A stretch of 64,000 bases of DNA from Elephas maximus indicus (Eukaryota > Chordata > Mammalia > Proboscidea > Elephantidae): assembly GCF_024166365.1 (NCBI RefSeq), contig NC_064838.1, forward strand, positions 72,556,001 through 72,620,000, written 5' to 3'. The position numbers and the translations under genes are program-made. The notes below the pieces were generated by a model. It had not been told where the DNA came from. It did no database searches and saw nothing but the letters and a program-made list of their open reading frames with translations. How positions within the stretch are numbered: position 1 is the first letter of the stretch; each line of letters opens with the position of its first letter. Positions 1 through 16,217 of this stretch are shown here, piece after piece.

Positions 1-229
1 ACAGACAAGCAACAAAACACACCCAGCCTGCCTGCTCAGATATAACCAAATAAAACAAAAAACAGGATGAAACAAACAAATCTACAATCAATAAAAGAAG
101 AAAATAATTCCTGAATGTCCTGGAAACAATAGACAATATCAAAACATATTAAAAACAATAGGACAGGATGAGTCCAAAAAGTAACCAAAATAAAACACCA
201 CATGACCTCTGGTAGAAGTAAAGGCACTG

Positions 230-1160
230 GAATTACCTCATAGGGAATTCACAACTCTAATATTCAGGACTCTCCAAGGGATTAAGAAAGAGATGAAGGA
301 AAAGGCAGACAAAACTAAGGAAAAAATAGACAAAGTCATGGAAAATACAGACAAAAATCAGGGAAAACACAAAGCAAAGGGAGAATTTGGGGAAATAATA
401 CAAGAACAAAATGTCAATTAGAAATCATAAAAAAACAGCAACTAGAAATTCAGAAGACAAAATAATTTTAGAAATGAGCAGTGCAATAGAAGGTTTTAGG
501 AGCAAATTTGAAACAAGGGAACACAAGATCAGTGAAACCGAAGACAAATCCTTGGGTATCACTTCGTTCGAGGAAAAATCTGAAAAAAGAATAAAGAAAA
601 TCTGAGAACCATGTGGAATACAATCAGAAGAAAGAATTTGTGAGTGACAGGAATTCCAGAACAGGGGGAGTAAATGGAAAACACAGAGAGAATCACTGAA
701 GACTTGCTGACAGAAAGCTTCCCTAATATAATGAAAAATGAAAAGCTAACCATCCAAGAAGCTCAAAAAAAGCACATATATAAGAGACTTCAAAAGAAAG
801 TCACCAAAACATATTGTAATTATACTTGCCAAAACAAAAAACAAAAAAAGAATCCTGAGAGTAGTTGAGAAAAAAGAAAAGTCACATACAAAGGGGACAC
901 AATAAGACTAATCTCTGATTACTAGGCAGAAACCATGCAGGCAAGAAGGCAATGGGATGACAGATAAAAACTTGAAAGAAAATTTGTCAACTAAGAATAA
1001 TACATCCTGCAAAATTCTCACTCGAATATGATGGTGAAATTAGGAAATTTCCACATAAACAGAAATTAAGGGAATATGTCAAAACCAAACCAAACTTACA
1101 AGAATTATGAAAAGGAGTCCTTCAGTTAGAGAACCAGCTACGTCAGACAACAACTTGAAT
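230..1160 (+). pseudogene. decayed L1-A ORF1 (RNA-binding protein)
   Basis: ORF1p coats L1 RNA as a trimeric nucleic-acid chaperone. Here only fragments survive, in several frames. A charged, coiled-coil-like region lies at about 290-600. It is followed by the ENTERITEDLLTESFPNIM block and by the C-terminal block that corresponds to 'QPRIIYPAKLSLKYEGEI' in younger copies, near 995-1060. Multiple frameshifts and stops leave no frame longer than about 64 codons. The limits are approximate and come from alignment by eye with the ORF1 of L1-F. Confidence 0.7.
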
Positions 1161-1466
1161 CTAGGACGCAGGAGAGTATCAGCCAGGTGCCAATCTAGCT
1201 AATGAGCACTAAAGGACAAAAGAAAACTGAAAGATTTACAACAGGGAACAAGGGAAGTCAATCTGTAAACGACAACAACACCTGAACAATAAAAGTGAGA
1301 GCAAACAGTGTAGGTACAGGATTTTTAAATGGAAAGGAAGTCAAGGTGATATCATGTAATAAAAGACTGGTTTAAACTTAGCAAGATGGGGTAAATTTTA
1401 AGATAACCACAAAGAAATTTAGTAAGCCTACTCATTAAAATAAAGAAGAAAAAGATAAAGTCTCAA

Positions 1467-1978
1467 TGTCATGGATTGTATTGTGTCCTCCCAAAATATG
1501 TCAACTTGGCTATGTCACGATTCCCAGTATTGTGTGATTGTCCACCATTTTGTCATCTGATGTGATTTGCCTATGTGTTGTTAATGAGATGAGATTAGTA
1601 TCAGTTAATGAGATGGTATTAGTAGCAGTTATATTAATGAGGCAGGACTCAATCTATAGGAAGAGTTTGTGTCTTAAGCCAATCTTTTTTGAGATATGAG
1701 AGAGAGAGATGGCGACCTCATACCACCGTGAAAGCAGCACCGGGAGCAGAGAGTGCCCTTTGGACCCAAGGTGCCTGTGCTGAGAAGCTCCACGACCAGG
1801 GAAGATTGATGACAAGAACTTCCCTCCAGAGACAACAGAAAGAGAGAAAGCCTTCCTCTGGAGCTGATGCCCTGAATTTGGACTTCTAGCCTACTAAGCT
1901 GTGACAGAATAAACTTCTGTTTGTTAAAGCCATCCATTTGTGGTATTTCTGTTATAGCAGCACTAGATAACAAAGACA
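1467..1978 (+). mobile_element. solo LTR fossil, ERVL-MaLR-like
   Basis: A 512-bp unit begins TG and ends CA and is flanked on both sides by the 5-bp duplication ctcaa (1462-1466 and 1979-1983), as expected of an LTR integration. Its last part (gtggtatttctgttatagc, then the CA end) resembles the 3' ends of mammalian MaLR LTRs, as does the aataaa-type signal at about 1907. No internal retroviral part is present, so it is a solo LTR. It sits in the spacer between ORF1 and ORF2 of L1-A and is therefore younger than L1-A. The family name rests on recognition by eye. Confidence 0.7.
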
Positions 1979-2082
1979 CTCAATAAACATAAAACTTAGG
2001 AAAGTGAAAGACATGAAAAAAAAATCCACAATCAAAAGGAGTACAGTACAGGAGAGAAAGAGTTATGAAGAAAACATCTGTA

Positions 2083-2103
2083 CCACACACACACACACAC
2101 ACA
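2083..2103. repeat. (AC)n microsatellite
   Basis: About ten AC dinucleotide repeats lie just upstream of the L1-A ORF2 start. The tract is a short simple repeat inside the old L1 spacer. Confidence 0.9.
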
Positions 2104-3184
2104 AGCACTACAAAATGACAGCAATAAACTCATACCTATCAATAATCATACTGAATGTAAATGACTTAAATGTAGTTGTAAAGATACAGAGAGTGATAGA
2201 ATTTTTTTTAATAATTTTTATTCAGCTTTAAATCAAGTCAGTCTGTCACATACGAGCTTAAATACACCTTACTCCATACTCCCACTTACTCTCCCCCTAA
2301 TGAGTCAGCCCTTCCAGTCTCTCCTTTCGTGACAATTTTGCCACTTTCTAACCCTCTCTACCCTCCTATATCCTCTTCAGACAAGAGATGCCAACACAGT
2401 CTCAATTGTCCACCTGATACAAGTAGCTCACTCTTCATCAGCATCTCTCTCCTACCCATTGTCCAGTCCCTTCCACGACTGATGAGTTGTCTTCGGGACT
2501 GATTACTGTCCTGCGCCAACAGAAGGTTTGGGGACCATGACCGCTGGGATTCGTCTAGTCTCAGTCAGACCATTAAGTCTGGTCTTTTTATGAGAATTTG
2601 GGGTCTGCATCCCACTGTTCTCCTGCTCCCTCAGGGGTTCTCTGTTGTGCTCCCTGTCAGGGCAGTCATCAGTTGTGGCCGGGTACCAACTAGTTCTTCT
2701 GGTCTCAGGATGATGTAAGTCTCTGGTTCATGTGGCCCTTTCTGTCTCTTGGGCTCATAGTTATCGTTTGACCTCAGTGTTCTTCATTCTCCTTTATCCA
2801 GGTGGGTTGAGACAATTTGATGCATCTTAGATGGCCGCTTGCGAACATTTAAGACCCCAGATGCCACATTTCAAAGTGGGATGCAGAATATTTTCATAAT
2901 AGAATTATTTTGCCAATTGACTTTGAAAACCCCTTAAGCCATAGTCTCCAAACCCCCACCCTTGCTCCGCTGAACTTTGAAGCATTCGGTTTATCCCAGA
3001 AACTGCTTTTGGTCCAGTCCAGTTGAGCTGACCTTCCGTGTATTGAGTATTGTCCTTCCCTTCACCTAAAGTAGTTCTTATCTACTAACTAATCAGTAAA
3101 TAACCCTCTCCCATCCTCCCTCCCTTCCTCCCTCATAACCACAAAAGTATGTGTTTTTCTCAGTTTACACTATTTCTCAAGATC

Positions 3185-6985
<3,801 letters not shown>

Positions 6986-7438
6986 TTTGATGTTTTTTTT
7001 GTGTGTGTTGTTGACAATTTCATGTTTCCACTTACTTTTTTGTGCTGAGACGTTTTTCTTTGTAAATTGTGTTTCTCATTTTCACAGTAGTTGACTTTAT
7101 GTTTGCTGAGTCATTATGTTTTTCGCGGTTTTTATTTTGAGTTATGGAGTTGTTATACCTCTTTGTGGTTACTTTAATATTTACCTCTAATTTTCTAAGT
7201 AAAAACCTAACTTGTAATGTCCTATATCGCCTTGTATCCCTCTCCATATGGCAGTTCTATGCTACATGTATTTAATCCCTCTTTTTGATTATTGTGATCT
7301 TTTACATATTGAGTTCAATGATTCCCTGTTTTGAGCGTTTTTTTTTTAATTAATCTTAATTTGTTTTTGTGATTTCCCTATTTGAGTTGATATCAGGATG
7401 TTCTGTTCTGTGACCTTGTGTCGTGCTGGTATCTGATA

Positions 7439-8466
7439 TTATTGGTTTTCTGACCAAACAATATCCTTTAGTATTTCTTGTAGTTTTGGTTTGGTTTTTG
7501 CAAATTCTCTAAGCTTGTGTTTATCTGTAAATGTCTTAATTTCGCCTTCATATTTCAGAGAGAGTTTTACTGGATATATGATCCTTGGCTGGCAGTTTTT
7601 CTCCTTCAGTGCTCTAGATATGTCATCCCATTGCCTTCTTGCCTGCATGGTTTCAGCTGAGTAGTCTGAACTTATTCTTATTGATTCTCCTTTGTAGGAG
7701 ACCTATCTTTTCTCCCTGGCTGCTTTTAAAATTTTCTCTTTATCTTTGGTTTTGGCAAGTTTGATGATAATATGTCTTGGTGTTTTTCTTTTTGGATCGA
7801 TCTTAAATGGGGTTCGATGAGCATCTTGGATAGATATCCTTTTGTCTTTCATGATGTCAGGGAAGTTTTCTGCCAACAGATCTTCAACTATGCTGTCTGT
7901 GTTTTCTGTTATCCCTCCCTGTTCTGGGACTCCACTCACACTCAAGTTTTTCTTTTTGATAGAGTCACCCATGATTCTTAGGGCTTCTTCATTTTTTTAA
8001 ATTCTTTTATCTGATTTTTTTCAGCTATATTGGTGTTAATTCCGTGGTCCTCCAGATGTCCCAGTCTGCATTCTAATTGCTCGAGTCTGCTCCTCTGACT
8101 TCCTATTGCATTGTCTAATTCTGTAATTTTATTGTTAATCTTTTGGATTTCTGAATGCTGTCTCTCTATGGATTCTTGCAGCTTATTAATTTTTCCACTA
8201 TGTTCTTGAATAATCTTTTTGAGTTCTTCAACTGCTTTATCAGTGTGTTCCTTGGCTTTTTCTGTAGATTGCCTTATTTCATTTCTGAGGTCATCCCTGA
8301 TGTCTTGAAGCATTCTGTAAATTAGTTTTTTATATTCTGTATCTGGCAATTCCAGGATTGTATCTTCATTTGAGACCGATTTTGATTCTTTAGTTTGGGG
8401 AGTTGTAGAAGCAATGATGGTCTGCTTCTTTATGTGGTTTGATATCGACTGCTGTCTCCGAGCCAT
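7439..8466 (-). pseudogene. L1-B ORF1 (RNA-binding protein), broken
   Basis: The start is the ATG at 8466 (MARRQQSISNHIKKQ), the same N-terminus as in the other L1 copies. The first block (8466-7978) carries the coiled coil, with many heptad-like E/K/L positions (ELKKIIQEHSGKINKLQE). The second (7972-7703) carries the RRM-like part (KRKTPRHIIIKLAKTKDKEK). The third (7648-7439) carries the C-terminal domain and ends SENQ. One frameshift lies near 7975 and a stop near 7700. The intact length would be about 340 residues. Confidence 0.85.
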
Positions 8467-9310
8467 CACTAAGATATTGTAGTGATTTATTCCATATTTG
8501 CTCACTGAGTCTTATCTTGTTTTGTTTTCTTTCAATATACGTAGATGGGCTACTAGAGTGTGCTGTCTTGATTGTTGTAGCCCTTGACTCACTTATGTCA
8601 TATTACCAGCTGGTTTGGGCTGTTACCAGATATATAAGCCTGAGTCCATTCACTATCCTTGAGTAGAATCTGATTTTGGGTCATCAAGTGTGTGGTGCAG
8701 ACTGTCACCTATCTACCCAGAGAAGTATTGGTGATAGTTGTGTGCACCAGATTCTAGTAGCAGCAGGGGTGCACACTGCGGGGGGGAGGGCAGGATGGTG
8801 ACAGGCTTCCCCCAAGTGTCAGTGAGGTAGGTGTGTCTCTATTCCTAAAGCACTTTGGTGGGTGGGTTCTGCAGCTGTACCTTAGGCCCCCAATGCAAGT
8901 ACCTCTACAGATTGGTAGGTGTCACCCTCCTTAGGCCCATAAGGCAGGAGGCTAGGTGGTCTGGGGGGAGCTTCAGCCCTCAGTTCCCTGTTGTGGGTCA
9001 GTGAGGGCTCTGTTGAATATGCAGAGATATCAGACCTGGGAAACTTGTCCTTCCAGTAATCAGCTAAAACAATTACAGGCAGATCCTTTTCAGAATTGCC
9101 TTTGCATAATAATAGCCACCTTGTTCCCTGTAGGGATGAAAGCCCAAGACTGTGGATCACATATGCTTGGCTGGAGCCGGTTCTGTGTTTTTAGTCCAAT
9201 TAGGGAAGGATTTTTAGTCCCTGGGTTTTTTGTAGCTGCTTCTGTCAGGCCAGAAGAATGGGTTAGGAAAAGACCAAAAAAAAAACGAAAGAAAGAAAGA
9301 AAACCCTCAG
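8467..9310 (-). other. extra 5' UTR segment specific to L1-B
   Basis: Between the ORF1 start and the stretch that matches the ORF1-proximal 5' UTR of L1-F (ctggctcaggaaattccaat, about 9325) lie some 840 bp. The same interval is only about 70 bp in L1-F and similarly short in L1-D and L1-E. I see no repeat, SINE or LTR ends inside it. It is either an older 5' UTR part lost from the younger lineages or a lineage-specific addition. No coding signal is convincing. Confidence 0.6.
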
Positions 9311-9479
9311 TGCAGTTCACTCTCTGGCTCAGGAAATTCCAATGTTAATGAAGCCACCTGGGAAGGGGAGGGGAGGGTTCAGATAAATAGGAGAGAGTAG
9401 CACCCCAAAATATAGACAAAGTTACTTATCTTGCTTGGGATGACTGTTTTATCTGAGATTCCCGAGGGGCGAGTGGACT

Positions 9480-9731
9480 GTGTGCGCTGGCTGGGTAGAG
9501 ATTGCCCCGAGGGTCAGGCCCGCATCCTGTGCTTGCACTGTCTCAGAAGCCATGGTTAGTTCCTCCACTGCCAGTCCAAAGCCCAGCGCCAAGATTCCCC
9601 GGCTGGGACTCCACACTCCTGGCTCCAAAACCAGTCGCTGCCTCCCGGTGACTTCTCCTTCTGTCAACCGCATCGCTGCGCTGCCTGCGTGCACTGGCTG
9701 GGCTTACCCCAAGGTCAGTTCAGGGGGCTAG
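9480..9731 (+). other. antisense reading frame in L1-B 5' UTR (ORF0-like candidate)
   Basis: On the strand opposite L1-B, an 83-codon frame begins MCAGWVEIAPR. Frames beginning MCASYVEIAPR and MCAGCVEIAPR occupy the same place in the 5' UTRs of L1-D and L1-F. GC-rich DNA has few stops, so the length alone proves little; the shared start is the reason to list it. No function is known. Confidence 0.35.
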
Positions 9732-9900
9732 GGCTGCGCCCCATCTTTGCACCGTCACAGGATGCCGTGCTCAGCTCTCCTGCGCCCAGTCCAAAGCCCG
9801 GCACCAAGGTTTCCTGACTGGAACTCTGGCTCCAGGCTCCGAAAACAGTCGCTGCTTCCCCGTGGTTGTTCGTTTTCGATCTCTGTCACTCAGGTCAACT
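9560..9900 (-). repeat. two tandem 5' UTR monomers of L1-B
   Basis: The phrases cagtccaaagcccagcgcc (near 9572) and cagtccaaagcccggcacc (near 9788), and the cores cagtcgctgcctccc (near 9631) and cagtcgctgcttccc (near 9850), recur about 215-220 bp apart. They are diverged units of the same GC-rich monomer that is tandemly repeated in L1-D, L1-E and L1-F. Confidence 0.6.
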
Positions 9901-10013
9901 CTTTAGATTTGTGTTTGATGGTCAGGGTTGGTAGATTGTCATATATGTGATTGATTCCCTTGTTTTTCCAGGTCTTTGTTGCAAGAGGGATCGGAGGTAG
10001 CTTCTACCTCGTC

Positions 10014-10024
10014 AGCCATCTTGG
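10014..10024 (-). promoter_or_regulatory. YY1-like site at the L1-B 5' end
   Basis: The reversed strand reads CCAAGATGGCT, close to the YY1 consensus that directs the transcription start of human L1. It lies within 17 bp of the element's 5' end, where the YY1 site sits in other L1s. Activity is inferred. Confidence 0.5.
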
Positions 10025-10030
10025 CCCCCT

Positions 10031-13000
10031 GTCTAGAATGGTTTAAAAAAAACAGAATTCATCAATATGCTGTCTACAAGAGGCACACCTTAGAAATGAA
10101 GACATAAATATATTAAAAATGAAAGGATGGAAAATAATATAGTAGGCAAATGACAAACGAAAAAGGAGCAGGAGAGGCAACACTAATCTCAGATAACATA
10201 GACTTTAAAACAAAAATCATAAAAGATGAGGAAGGACATTATATAATGATTAAAGGGACAATCCACCATGAGGACATAACAATAATAAATATCTACACAA
10301 GCAATGACATGGGTCCAAAAAGATAAAACAAACTCTAATAACACTGAAAAGAAATTGACAGTTTCACAATAATAGTAGGAGTCTTTAACGCAGCAGTTTT
10401 GGTAAAGGACAAAACATCTAGAAAGAAACTCAACAAAGAAACAGAAGATTTAAAGGCCACAATCAACCAGCTTGACCTCATAGACATATACGGACCAATC
10501 CACCCAACAGCAGGAAAGTACATGTTATTTTCTTATGCACATGGAACTCTCTCCTAAATAGAGCTCATCTTAGGGCACAAAGCAACCTTAAACAAAACCC
10601 AAAACACTGAGATAATACAAAGAGCCTTCTCTGATCACAAAGCAAAAAAGGTAGAAATTAATAAAAAGAAAAGCAAGGAAAAAAATCAAATATATGGAAA
10701 CTAAATAACAACCTGCTTTAAAAACCAGTGGGTAATACAAGATATCAAAGAGAGAATTAAAAAAAATTCAAAGTCTCAAATGAAAATGGAAACACATACC
10801 AAAACCTTTGGGACACAGCAAAGGCAGTGCTTAGAGGTCAGTAGTGATAGATGCATACATCAAAAATGAAGAAAGGGACAAAATCAAAACACTAGCTATA
10901 CAACTTGGACAAACGGAAAGAGAAGAGCAGAAGTCCACAGCCATGAGAAGAAAGGAAATTGTAAAAACCAGAGAGAAGTGAAAGAAATAGAAAATAGAAA
11001 GAAGCAACAAAACCAAAAGTTGATTCTATCAAAGGATCAACAAAATCAAGAAACCGTTGGTCAAACTGACAAAAGAAAAACAGGTGAAGACAAAAGTAAC
11101 CCAAATAAGAAATGAAACAGGGGACGTTACAACAGACTTAACTGAAATAAAAAGTTCATAAGACAGTACTATGAAATCTATACTCCAACAAATTTGAAAA
11201 CCTAGAGGAAATGGACAAATTTCTAGAAACACACTATCTTCCTAAACTAACATAAACTGAGGTCTAAAATCTGGACAGACCCATAACGAGAAGAGATTGA
11301 AAAGGTAATAAAAAAACTTCCAATAAAAAACAGCCTTGGCTCAGATGGCTTCACTGGAGAATTCTACCAAACATTCAAAGAAGAATTCACAGTAGTACTA
11401 CTAAAACTATTTCAGAACATACAAAAGGAAGGGATACTTCCTAACTGATTCTATGAAGACAGCAAAACCCTGATACCAAAATCAGGCAAAGACACCACAA
11501 AAAAAGGAAAATTACAGACCAGTATCTCTCATGAATATAGATGCAAAAACTCTCCACAAAATTCTAGCCAATAGAATTCAGCATCATATTAAAAAAAAAA
11601 AAAAAAACCCCACCATGACCAAGTGGAATTCATACCAGGTATGCAACAATGATTCAACATTAAACAGTCAATGTAATCCACCACATAAATAAAACAAAAG
11701 AATCACGTGATCATCTCGATACACTCAGAAAATCATTTGATAAAGTATAACGTCATACCTGAGAAAAACTCTCAATAAAATAGGTATAAAAAGGAAATTT
11801 CTTGACATAATAAAGGGCATCCAAACAAAACCAACAGCCAACATCATTCTCAACAGAGAGTGGCTGAAAACATTCCCCCTGAGAACAGGAACAAAACAAG
11901 TATGCCCGTTATCACTACTGCTATCAAACATTGTGCTAGAAGACCTACCTGCAGCAATAAGAAAAAGAAATAAAGGACATTCAAATAGGCAAGGAAGAAG
12001 TAAAAGTATCCCTATTTGAGGATGATATTATACTGTACATAAACATCCTCAAAGATATCACAAGAAAACTACTGGAACTAATAGAAAGATTCAGCAGTAT
12101 AGAGGGATACAAGATAAACATACAAAAAACTGTTGGATTCCTATACACCAATAAAAAGAACATGGAAAAGGAAACGAGTAAAGCAATACAATTTAAGATA
12201 AGTCCTAAAAAAAAAATACTTAGGCATAAATCTAACCAGGGATGTAAAGGACATATACAAAGAAAACTCAAAATCCTACTGCAAGAAACCAAAAGACACC
12301 TACATAAATGGAAAAACATACCATGCACGTGGATAGGTAGACTCAACATTGTGAAAATGTCAATTCTACCCAAAGCAATCTGCAAGTACAATGCAATGCC
12401 GGTCCAACAGCATTCTATAACAAGATGGGAAAACTAATCATTAAATTTATACGGAAAGGTAAGAGGCCACAGATAAGCAAATCACTACTGAAGAAGAATA
12501 AAGTAGGAGGCCTCATACTATTTGACCTCAGAAACTGCTATACAGCTACAATAGTCAAAACAGCCTGGTATTGCTACAATGACAGACACAGTAATCAATG
12601 GAATTGAATCAAGTATCCACCTATGGTCACCTGATCTTCAACAAAGGCCCAAAGTCCACTAAATGGGGAAAAGACAGTCTTTCTAACAATTAGTCCTGGC
12701 AAAACTAGATGTCCATCTGTAAAAAATGAAACAGAACCCATACTTCACACCGTACACAAAAACTAATTCAAAATAGGTCAAAGACCTAAATATGAAATAA
12801 AAAACTATAAAGATCATAGAAGAAAAAACAAGGTCAACACAAGAGTCCCTAATACATGGCATAAATGGCATACAAACCATAACCAACAATACACAAACAC
12901 CAGAAGATAAGCTAGATAACTGGAATCTTCTAAAAATTAAACACTTATTCTCATCAAAAGACTTCACCAACCCAGCAAAATGAGAACCTACAGATTGGGA

Positions 13001-14734
13001 AAAAAATTTGGCTATGACAAATCCAACAAAGTTGCAATCTCTAAAATCTGTAGGAAAATCCAACACCTCTACACAAGAAGACAAATAAACCAATTAAAAT
13101 ATGGATAAAGTATATGAATAGATACTTCTCTAAAGAAGATATTCATGTGGCTAATAGACACCTGAGAAAATATTTGCGATCGCTAGCCATTAGAGAAACA
13201 TAAACGAAAACTACAATCAGACACCATCTCACCCCAATATTACCGGCACTAATAAAAAAAACAGAAATTAACAAATATCGGAGAGGTTGCAGGGAGATTG
13301 GAACTCTTATGCACTGTTGGTGGGAATGCAAAATGATACAACCATTTAGGAAAAAGATATGGTGGCTTCCTTAAAAAGCTAGAAATAGAAATACTATACG
13401 ATCCAGCTATCCCACTTCTAGGAATATATCCTAGAGAAATAAGAGCCGTCATACAAACAGACATATGTGCACCCATGTTCACTGCAACATTATTAACAAT
13501 AGGAAAAAGATGGACACAACCTAAGTACCCATCAACAGAAGAATGGATAAACAAACTATGGTACATACACAAAATGAAATACTATGCAATAATAAAGAAC
13601 AATGATGAATCTGTAAAACATCTTACAGCATGGATGAATCTGGAGGACATTATGCTGAGTGAAATTCAATCATGAAAGGGCAAATACTGTATAAGATCAC
13701 TGTTAGAAAAACTCATGGGAAGGTTTACACACAGAAAGAAACAATCTATGATGGTTACGAGGGAGGAGAAGAGTAGGGAGGGAAAATCACTAAACAATAG
13801 GTAAGTGGTAAATTTGGTGAAGGGTCAGATAGTACACAATGCTAGGAAAGTCAGCACAACTTGACCAAGGCAAGGTCATGAAAGCTTCATAGACACATTC
13901 AAACTCCCAGAGGGACGGAATTACTGGGCTAAGGGCTGGGGACCACAGTCTCAGGGGACATCTAGCTCAATTCGCATAACAGGATTTATAAAGAAAATGT
14001 TCTACATTCTACTTTGGTGAGTAACCTCTTGGGTCTTAGAAACTTGTGAGCGGCTATCTAAGACACTTCTCTGGTCCCACCCCATCTGGAGCAAGAGAGA
14101 ATGAAGAGAACAAAAGACACAAGGGAAAGATTAGTCCAAAGGACTAATGGACCACAAGTACCACAACCTCCACCAGACTGAGTCCAATACAACTAGATGG
14201 TGCTCAGCCACCTTGACCAACTGCTCTGATGGGGATCACAATAGAGGGTCCTGGACAGAGCCAGAGAAAAATGTAGAACAAAATTCTAACTCACAAAAAA
14301 AGAGCAGACTTACTGGTCTGACAGAGAGGAATGGAAATAGAGAATCCAAGATTGAGAAGTGGACAGTATTGACATGTCCTAGGGTTGGCAATCAATGTCA
14401 CAAAACAATATGTGTATTAATTGTTTAATGAGAAGCTAATTTGCTCTGCAAACCTATAAAAACCTATAGCACAATAAAAAAAAAGAACTGTATCTATAAT
14501 GACAACAGCAACTCAAAAGATTAGACAGGAATCTTAGGGAACAGTGAGTTTATGTTGATTGGGGAGGAAGAACCCAGAAAATAAGGGTGAGAATGGTTGC
14601 ACAACTTGAAGAATGTAATCAATGTCACTGAATTGTACATGTAGAAACTGTTGAATTGGTGTATGTTTTGCTATGTATATTCCCAACGACAACAACAAAA
14701 TAATTGAAACAAAAAAGAAGGAAAAAAAAAAAAA
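10031..14734 (+). mobile_element. L1-A, 3' piece (rest of ORF2 and 3' UTR)
   Basis: This is the continuation of the old plus-strand L1 after the L1-B insertion. ORF2 remains are readable to 13675. They are followed by a 3' UTR of about 1 kb that shares blocks with the younger copies (for example the region near 14330-14360) and by an older tail, tcactgaattgtacatgtag then tgtatgttttgctatgtata (14625-14680), typical of older mammalian L1 3' ends. The tail is an A-rich tract at about 14696-14734, into which an AfroSINE has been added. Confidence 0.88.
10041..13675 (+). pseudogene. decayed L1-A ORF2, downstream part
   Basis: Endonuclease-RT remnants occur in several frames. 10041-10560 matches the endonuclease region, 11270-11560 the first RT motifs, 11660-12010 the region with the catalytic aspartates, and 13475-13675 ends in HKMKYYAIIKNNDESVKH, like the C-terminus of the younger copies. 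The catalytic FADD motif appears degraded to FEDD at about 12015-12030. The frame is broken by many stops and indels. The first codons of this ORF2 are at 2115-2202, on the other side of L1-B. Confidence 0.8.
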
Positions 14735-14855
14735 GAGCTTGGCTGCTAACGAAAAAGTCAGCAGTTCAAATCCAAAGCAGCTCCTTGGAAACCCTATGGG
14801 GCAGTTCTACTCTGTCTAGGGTCGCTATGAGTCAGAATCGACTCAAGGTAACAGA
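14735..14855 (+). mobile_element. AfroSINE copy
   Basis: A truncated head (ggctgctaacgaaaaagtca) is followed by the body ccttggaaaccctatggggc and the tail gtcgctatgagtcagaatcg. It is a tRNA-derived SINE inserted at the poly(A) of L1-A. A T-rich tract follows at 14855-14872. Confidence 0.85.
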
Positions 14856-14872
14856 TTTTTTTTTTTTTTTTG

Positions 14873-16217
14873 GTTTATCACTTCAAAAATTGCCCCCTCC
14901 TTTTTTTTTTTCCTTTCTTTTTCTGGAACCCCATTAATCCATCTGGTAGAAGTTCTCGCCTTATTCTCTTTGTCTCTTACCCTCTTCTCTAGTTTTCCTT
15001 TAGTATTTCTCAAATATTCACTCTTCTGAGTTCTGTTTCAGTACACTAGCTCTTTCTTTGGCTATGTTAATTTGTTCTTGAACTCCTCCACTGAGTTATT
15101 AAGGAGAGCTTTAAATATCAGATTTTTTTTCCCTCAGTAATTCTAAGAACTTGAATCAAAATTACAATTCTTGCTGTGATCTTTTGAATATATTAAGCAT
15201 AGCTAATTTAACATTTGTGCCTTTTGAGTCTATTTTCTATAGCCACTCTCCCTCTGTTTTTATTGTTAGCTTTGTTTGATTTTATTTATATTGCTTTATC
15301 TGCTCATGTGCCAGGGTATTGTTTCTGATAGATGAGAGTTGTGTGACAAAGTTATAGAAATATATTGGTGTTTAGGGCAATGATATCTTCCTACAGAGAC
15401 TTTATGCTTTTTTCTAGCAGATGATTAGGGACACTAGTATTCAAAGGCATATTAATCTAAATCTGTGAATTGATGTAATTTGAAGCTTTTCTTTAGGGTA
15501 AAGTCTATCTTCCCTCCCACTCTTATTTCTACGGCTTAACCTTTTAAATAAACTTTGGAAGTATAAAAGTTTTCTAGCTTCACAAACTTGGCAGGTCCTA
15601 CACTCCAGTTTTTGTTCTCATAGTTCTATAACCTGTTAGAAATGATTTTCTGATTTATCTATTCAGCTGCCTCTTCCATTATGGGCAGGGAAAAGTGACC
15701 TCCTTTGCTGGGATTATCATTATGAATTCTTTATCGTATTTTAATCCTAAAATACTTTGCTTTTTTTTTTACTTTCCAATATCTTCAATAAAATGTATTA
15801 TTATTTTTGCTTTCCTTTTGTTTCTGTGCAAGGGTTGTCTTGAACTAACTGATAATGAATACACTTGTTATCTATACTTTCAGATTTACTCTGAGGATAA
15901 ACAACTGAGTCAGTGCATCTGAGGCTGAGTGAGTTTAGATGCCTTTTTAACTAATCAATGCGATGATAGACCTTTCCTTTGCCTAGTGTACTGTCGTACA
16001 CCATAATTTTCATGAGAAAATTCACTTACGTGTATTTACTCATTCATCTGAACTTGGATGCTGGTTCCTCTACTGTATCAATTTACAAAGATATAAAAAA
16101 TGGAAATAGTGCCAAGCTGTTTTCATGTCTTTGTAAGAGGATGCTAAGAAAATTTTCTTCTGTGTTGGCATTGTGGTTGACTTTCCAAAGCTATAAAAAT
16201 CAAATGCTTAGTCCTCG
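14873..16217. other. AT-rich intergenic DNA
   Basis: No gene is seen. Reading frames are short (up to 75 codons) and low in complexity. Some stretches look like very old, unassignable repeat DNA. Confidence 0.6.

Larger units (their letters stand above)
1..2202 (+). mobile_element. L1-A, old LINE-1, 5' piece (ORF1, spacer, start of ORF2)
   Basis: This is the upstream part of a diverged LINE-1 that was already running at the window start. ORF1-like peptides are readable in pieces, for example MENTERITEDLLTESFPNIM at 674-733 and a stretch around 937-1120 matching the MQARREWDDIY region of the younger copies. The ORF2 start is at 2115 (MTAINSYLSIIILNVN). The element is interrupted by a solo LTR at 1467-1978 and then by L1-B at 2203. 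The reading continues without loss at about 10040 (WFKK..), which shows that both pieces were one element. It is the oldest L1 in this part of the window: many stops and indels, and a different 3' tail from the younger copies. The true 5' end lies outside the window. Confidence 0.85.

Noticed and set aside
1689-1979. Frames of 66 and 101 codons on the two strands around 1674-1979
   Set aside because: They lie wholly within the solo LTR and have no recognisable domain.
14147-14428. 93-codon frame after the L1-A ORF2
   Set aside because: It lies in the L1-A 3' UTR and aligns with the non-coding 3' UTR of the younger L1s.
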